Part shown: piece by piece, positions 59,482 to 64,000 of the stretch
Position numbering within the stretch: position 1 is the stretch's first letter
Layout: every line of letters begins with the position of its first letter
Origin: Tetragonia tetragonoides
Lineage: Eukaryota > Streptophyta > Magnoliopsida > Caryophyllales > Aizoaceae
NCBI GenBank assembly: GCA_038025085.1
Contig: CM076145.1
Location: 20,097,557 to 20,161,556 of the forward strand
Length of the DNA: 64,000 nt
Direction: 5' to 3'
The notes under the pieces: generated by a model
Database searches by the model: none
What the model saw: the letters and a program-made list of their open reading frames with translations, nothing else
What the model was told of the DNA's origin: nothing
Program-made: the position numbers and the translations under genes

Positions 59482-61258
59482 ATCCTCTTTAGTTGCCTCC
59501 TTTTGAGTTAGATCCCTATTGGGGATTTGCACGGGCTCTACGGGTTGGATTTGAGATACATACGTGTAGATGTTTTCAGGCCTAAATTGGCGACCGGACC
59601 TTGTGAGGTAGTTCAAAGCCTTATTATCTTCGTCCTTCTCATCATCAGAGATGTCATACCATGCTTTGCCATTGGCTATGTCGTGAACTTGAGGAGTTAA
59701 CACATCTTCGGGATCAGTGTTATGCCCATTATCCTCTTCGTCTCGATCCCAAAGGACACAAATGTCTAGCGTAGGCCTTGGGGTTGGATAAGGTGGTATC
59801 GCTTGGCCAATTGAAGTGATTAAGTAAGATGGATCAAACCCTTCCTCTATGTCAATGGCAAAAGAGTTCCCAAGGGGATTAGTATTGTTACTAGGTGGTG
59901 GCGCATCTTTAGGCAATGGTATGGTGCCATTGTCGAACAAGTCTTGAATTTTCTTTTTGAGAGTGAAGCATTTTTAGGCAATGGTATAGTGCCCACGACC
60001 CCTATGGTACTTGCAAAATACAGACTCATTCCAGTATGGAGATCTCTTCTCGACAGGCGGATCAGGAGTAGGCCCAATAGGGTGCAAGTAGTCTCCTTTG
60101 ACTAGCTTGTCTTGAGCTTCGACATAAAGGCATCCCAAGTCAGGTAAACCTTCTTGGACGCCTATCAGTAATGGCGCTCACCTCATTTCCTCTACTTGTG
60201 GAGGTATTATTGGTGTTAGTGTACTCCTTGTCCTTGTAGCCACTTGTGTTGCTTTTGTAGGTAACCTTATTCTTTACCTTTTGGAGTTGGTCATTTTCAA
60301 TAGCCATGCCTAATTCAGTTAGTTGGGCATAAGTGGTTATGGGTTGAAACTTCATGTGCTCGTGATACTCAAACGCCAAATTTTGAACTAGCATCCTAAT
60401 TTGATCCCTTTCAGATGGGCGATCGATCATTTCTACGACCTTATTCCTCCACCTTCTAATGAAGTTGGTGAAGCCTTCTTTATCACCTTGCTTGGTGATA
60501 TCCAATTCTCTCAATGTCATGGAGGCAAGACATTATCAGCATATCTCTCTAGGAAAAGAGTGCACAAATCTTCCCACTTTTGTAGCTTTTGAGTGGGTAT
60601 TTTGAAGAACCAGGCCCTTATAGCGGGGTCTACGGTTTGGGGCAAAAGGTGAGCATATAGGTCTTACTCAATGCCTCTAAGGCCCAATGCAGTAGTAAAA
60701 ACACTAATGTGATCTTGTGGATCATCAGTTCCTTTGAATGTGGGAACTTCGGGCATGAAGAACTTAGTGGGCAATTTTCCCTTGATGCGGGGAGCATAGC
60801 CTTTGGAATTGATGATCATGTCATTGAAGACGCGACTTTTGCCTAGAACGGATTCAAGCCTAGCTTAGCTTGGAGTTCTTGGACCTCTTTAGTGGAGGGT
60901 TCGTTCTTATCTTCATTTGATTTGGGCTCATCTTTATCCTTAGTAGGGGGATCCAATTTAGCAACATGGGCTTCCATGTCAATGAATCTAGCATTCATGG
61001 CGACCATCTAGGCCAATAGTTCATCTATATTTTGGTCTTGGGTTCTTTCAGACTCTCCAGACATAATAGACTTAGGTGAGGTAGGCGGTGAGGATGCGGT
61101 GACAATGGCGGTGTTTGAAGGTAATCGAGCCAAATGGGGCCCACGAATTGTGCTTGCGGTGGCGGTTCGAATGGAAGCTTGCGGATCAATCTCTTGTTGG
61201 TCTCGTCTACGTTCCACTTTCTAGGACCATGATCTTTGTTCCTAACAATCCTGGACAC
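59482..61258 (-). pseudogene. GyC gag
   Basis: From right to left: N-terminus with a Ser/Pro-rich stretch (61217-61008), a core with TLRELDITKQGDKEGFTNFI and DRPSERDQIRMLVQNLAFEY (60520-60140), one GPTPDP-type zinc-knuckle module (CKYHRGRGHYT, about 59960-60100, with a small insertion and stop before the last Cys), then an acidic part with LNYLTRSGRQFRPENIYT (59940-59482). Stops and frameshifts occur near 60530, 60870 and 60990. CoD is inserted right after it. Confidence 0.8.
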
Positions 61259-62180
61259 AAAAAGGCCTATTTAAAAGGACGGAAAGAAATGGAAAACTCT
61301 ACGAAAAGAAAGATTTTATTTTTAAAACAAATGTGGGAAAAGAATCTAGCATTAAATCCTCAACATGGCAACTTTTAAGGGAGACGCGATTTAATGTAAA
61401 TAGCATATTTTAATCAACGATCTTTCGACTCTAGTATATTAGAAAATATACTCTAGACTTGCTTTGCTTTTGTAAAAAGTGAAAGGAAATATACTCTTGA
61501 CTTACATATGGAATATATTCTGGACTCAAGAAAAGGAAAATATACTATTGACTTGCTTTATAGAAAGAAATAAGACTCTTTTTTTTTTGAAAGATCATTA
61601 ACGGGAATATATTATTTGCACGCAATCTAATTCATATGGAAAGATACTTCGTCCTAATATTGTTACTAGCATCATCGGAATCATGCTTGTATTCTATTTC
61701 CTAAAAAGAAAAGATCCTAGACTTCTATTTGTAAACTTTACAAAACGCACAAGCACACAATAAAGAAACTTTCCTGATGCTGGACTCAAGAAATCCTAAG
61801 GGGGGATCTAGTCCTAATGTTCTATGGAAAGTATTCACATAGCAAGGAAGAAATCAATCAAAATATGGCAAGTAAATCAATTAGCATCTTGATATGGACC
61901 ATGGGACTAAATGCAGTAGTTGAAACTAGCATTGGGTGGAACACGACTATATGCAAGGCAATTTGGACCTAGCGGGTCACTAACCAAGTCATAGACAATG
62001 CTCTAAGTGGTAGATCCTACAAAGGTGTGGTGATGTCTTTCAATATCTTGCGATGATAACGCATGCAAGTGAATGATATGGATGCAAAGCAATGAATGTA
62101 AACACATACGGTAATTGAACCAAATAGCTAAAATAAAATATTAACATGGATATGTTTTCAAATTACACCCTCTTACAATT
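61259..62180 (-). other. GyC leader
   Basis: Non-coding. Near 61430-61570 are imperfect repeats of AAATATACTCTTGACTTGC-like phrases, the counterpart of the 69-bp array in GyA. Confidence 0.6.
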
Positions 62181-62199
62181 ATCCTCAGTAAAGTCGCCA
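62181..62199 (-). promoter_or_regulatory. GyC primer-binding site
   Basis: TGGCGACTTTACTGAGGAT on minus, one base after the LTR end. It differs from the GyA site at a few positions. Confidence 0.78.
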
Positions 62200-62200
62200 C

Positions 62201-62940
62201 TATAAGAACCCTCGCCTTTCCGGCGCCTAATCGAAGTTTATTAAATGTTGGAAGGAATTAATTAATGATTCTTAAATAATACGTCATAAGGCAATATAAT
62301 TCAATTGTCATGGGGAAGTAATTCATAAGCAAAGAAGTCGCCACCAATTTTTAAGGAAACAAATGGAAATCATCAAAAAGTGCACCAAACTCCATGTGGG
62401 AATTGACTCATACCCAAAGGGGGCCAAAGATTGAGTTTGGGGGTGTTGATACGAAAGAGATAAAATGAATCCTATCTAAATCGCCCGAATTAACGGCTTC
62501 TACTAAGCCTATCCATGTCAAGTATATATTTAGACTATATGGTTCCACCTAAATCCGGTCGTCCAAAGTCCTAAAATAACTAGGTGTAAGAACCCTCGCC
62601 TTTCGGCGCTTAATTGAACTAGTATGTTGTAGGTTCTTAGATAAAAGAGATTGATATTGATTATGGTTAAGGAATTATTGAACAAATGAAGTCGCCACCA
62701 ATTTTTAAGGAAATAATTGGAAACCATCAAAGTGCACCCAATTCCTATTGGAAATTATGACTCATATAACCCAAAGGTCAAAGATTGAGTTCGGGGGTGT
62801 GGGTACGAACAGTCAAAACGAATCTCATCTAAATAGCCCATATTAACGGCCTACACTAATCCTATACATGTTGATTCTTAACTGACATAACAAGGTTCCA
62901 AACAATCCGGTCGTCCAAGATCCTAAATTAACTAGGTGGG
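62201..62940. repeat. Tandem duplication (about 384 bp) of the GyC LTR end
   Basis: TATAAGAACCCTCGCCTTTC at 62201 recurs as TGTAAGAACCCTCGCCTTTC at 62584. AAGTCGCCACCAATTTTTAA occurs in both, and both units run to GGTCGTCCAAAGTCCTAAA-like sequence. Solo LTR G has one unit only. Confidence 0.82.
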
Positions 62941-63704
62941 TTGAACAAACCAAATTATTAAAGTTATCGCTTTGCACATGATTACCCAATTGCATGATTT
63001 GATCAATAGAACACAACCAAAATAATAGAAACATGTTGCCCAATCTTATTGTGCTAGTTTAACGCGCCAATTGCCGATTTTCATGAATAAACGTGTTAGT
63101 AACTTCAATGGAAGTAAAATGAAATATATAAACCCTAATTACATGTTTGTATGCTAATTGGATTGACTAATCCTGAAAAAATGAAAAAAATATAATATTT
63201 ACAATAAACATGATGGAATATAAGAAAACTAGAAAATAAACTAAAAATTATGAAAATCATCTAAGGACAATAATTAGACTAACCTATGCATGATAATCAT
63301 GAAAACAATAAATAAAAACAATCTACATATGATGAACTAAATAAAACAGTTAAAACATGTAAAGAATATTAACCATGCCCATAATATAAATAAAACATGC
63401 TTTGAAAATAGATTTAAGAGTTGAAAAGATGATCCCTCAGGTTGAACCTTGATTGTATTAGAATTGAATGTCAATTGCTCTTGAAATTGGACCTGATCTT
63501 GGGAGGAGACTTGTTCAATGATTAGGGTTTGAAGATGGATTTGATTGATGTGAGTAGGGTTAAATGGAACAGAGGAGAGAGAGAGAGAGAGAGAGATTAG
63601 GGTCTTCTTCAGTTGAATCCCATAATATTGAGTTCCTCCTCCAAAAAACGGAATTTAGCGGGGTATTTATAGGAAATTTGGGTTCTCGAGCCAAAATTCG
63701 TGCC

Positions 63705-63800
63705 CAGCGGCCTCAACAAAGCCGCATTGGCTCCAGCGGCATACCGCTGGGGCTCAGCGGCACGCCGTTGGACCCGGCGGCCCGTTTTATGGTCTCCGCT
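63705..63800. repeat. GC-rich palindrome array in GyC LTR
   Basis: AGCGGCATACCGCT, AGCGGCACGCCGTT and similar units stand about 35 bp upstream (minus sense) of the CCTATAAATA box. Confidence 0.72.
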
Positions 63801-64000
63801 CCCACGAAAACGCCGTTGGAGCGCTTGTTTGAGCTCCGATTGGCCTGATTCTTACTGCGTTGGATTTCTTGTTCAAAGGGCTTTCTTTTGAAACTTTTTG
63901 GGCTCATATAGCACAACTATCCTATGAATAATGGCCCAAACACTAGAGAGGTGTCTGTTTCAGCGCATTAATCAATCATCGGATCGTATCTCCTTTGTTT

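Larger units (their letters stand above)
49152..64000 (-). mobile_element. GyC: oldest gypsy element, minus strand, both ends cut
   Basis: On the minus strand it reads LTR (64000 to 62201), PBS, leader, gag, protease, RT and RNase H, and stops at 49152 where GyB is inserted in the second RNase H. Integrase and the 3' LTR should lie left of the window. CoD (52309-59476) splits gag from protease. GyC RT and RNase H resemble GyA and GyB but the LTR belongs to a different subfamily, closer to solo LTR G. Confidence 0.85.
62201..64000 (-). repeat. GyC 5' LTR (start beyond window)
   Basis: On minus it ends GGGTTCTTATA at 62201. A box CCTATAAATACC (63661-63672) and a GC palindrome array (63705-63800) form the promoter part. 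It is related to solo LTR G in the segment GTCGCCACCAATTTTTAAGG, in AAAGATTGAGTTNGGGGGTG and in the upstream GGCCCA region. An internal duplication is listed separately. Confidence 0.82.

Overview
This window is plant nuclear DNA made almost entirely of nested transposable elements. I found no host gene, tRNA, rRNA or CRISPR. The evidence for a flowering plant is: Ty3/gypsy elements of the Tat/Ogre type (long LTRs starting TGTAGACAC, a TGGCGACTT primer-binding site, a second RNase H domain, no chromodomain); Ty1/copia elements with the plant TGGTATCAGAGC primer site; a CACTA transposon; and plant-type introns. I cannot name the species.

Layout, with working names. GyC is the oldest element, a minus-strand gypsy. 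Its 5' LTR fills 62201-64000 (running off the window), with gag at 59482-61258 and PR/RT/RNase H at 49152-52308; its 3' part lies off the left edge. Two elements sit in GyC: the copia CoD (52309-59476, minus, perfect TSD CTATC) and the gypsy GyB (window start to 49151, plus). GyB carries four later insertions: a CACTA transposon (1263-7009) inside its 5' LTR; copia CoE (9146-18093), itself holding solo LTR G (13841-15599); a 4.5-kb solo LTR F (18864-23411); and the 19-kb gypsy GyA (27202-46251). The deepest chain is GyC > GyB > CoE > G. Most junctions are supported by 3-5 bp target-site duplications and by a related uninterrupted copy elsewhere in the window.

GyA is the most complete gypsy and the most informative. 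On the plus strand it has LTR, PBS, a leader with a 69-bp tandem repeat, a gag with a triplicated zinc-knuckle module, and RT, two RNase H domains and integrase, but no protease. On the minus strand, between integrase and the 3' LTR, it carries two multi-exon genes. Gene 1 (39896-42892, about 7 exons) encodes a plant-mobile-domain-like protein. Gene 2 (37560-39059) resembles the related DUF7745-type domain. Each has its own upstream TATA and a GC-rich AGCGGC/GCCGCT palindrome array, the same array found upstream of the TATA in the LTRs. GyB carries a broken copy of gene 1 and no gene 2. A tandem array of small hairpins lies between gene 1 and the 3' LTR in both GyA and GyB.

All coding regions have stops, frameshifts or missing catalytic residues, so nothing here looks autonomous as it stands. 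The parts most worth study are the antisense intron-containing genes and their promoter-like arrays.
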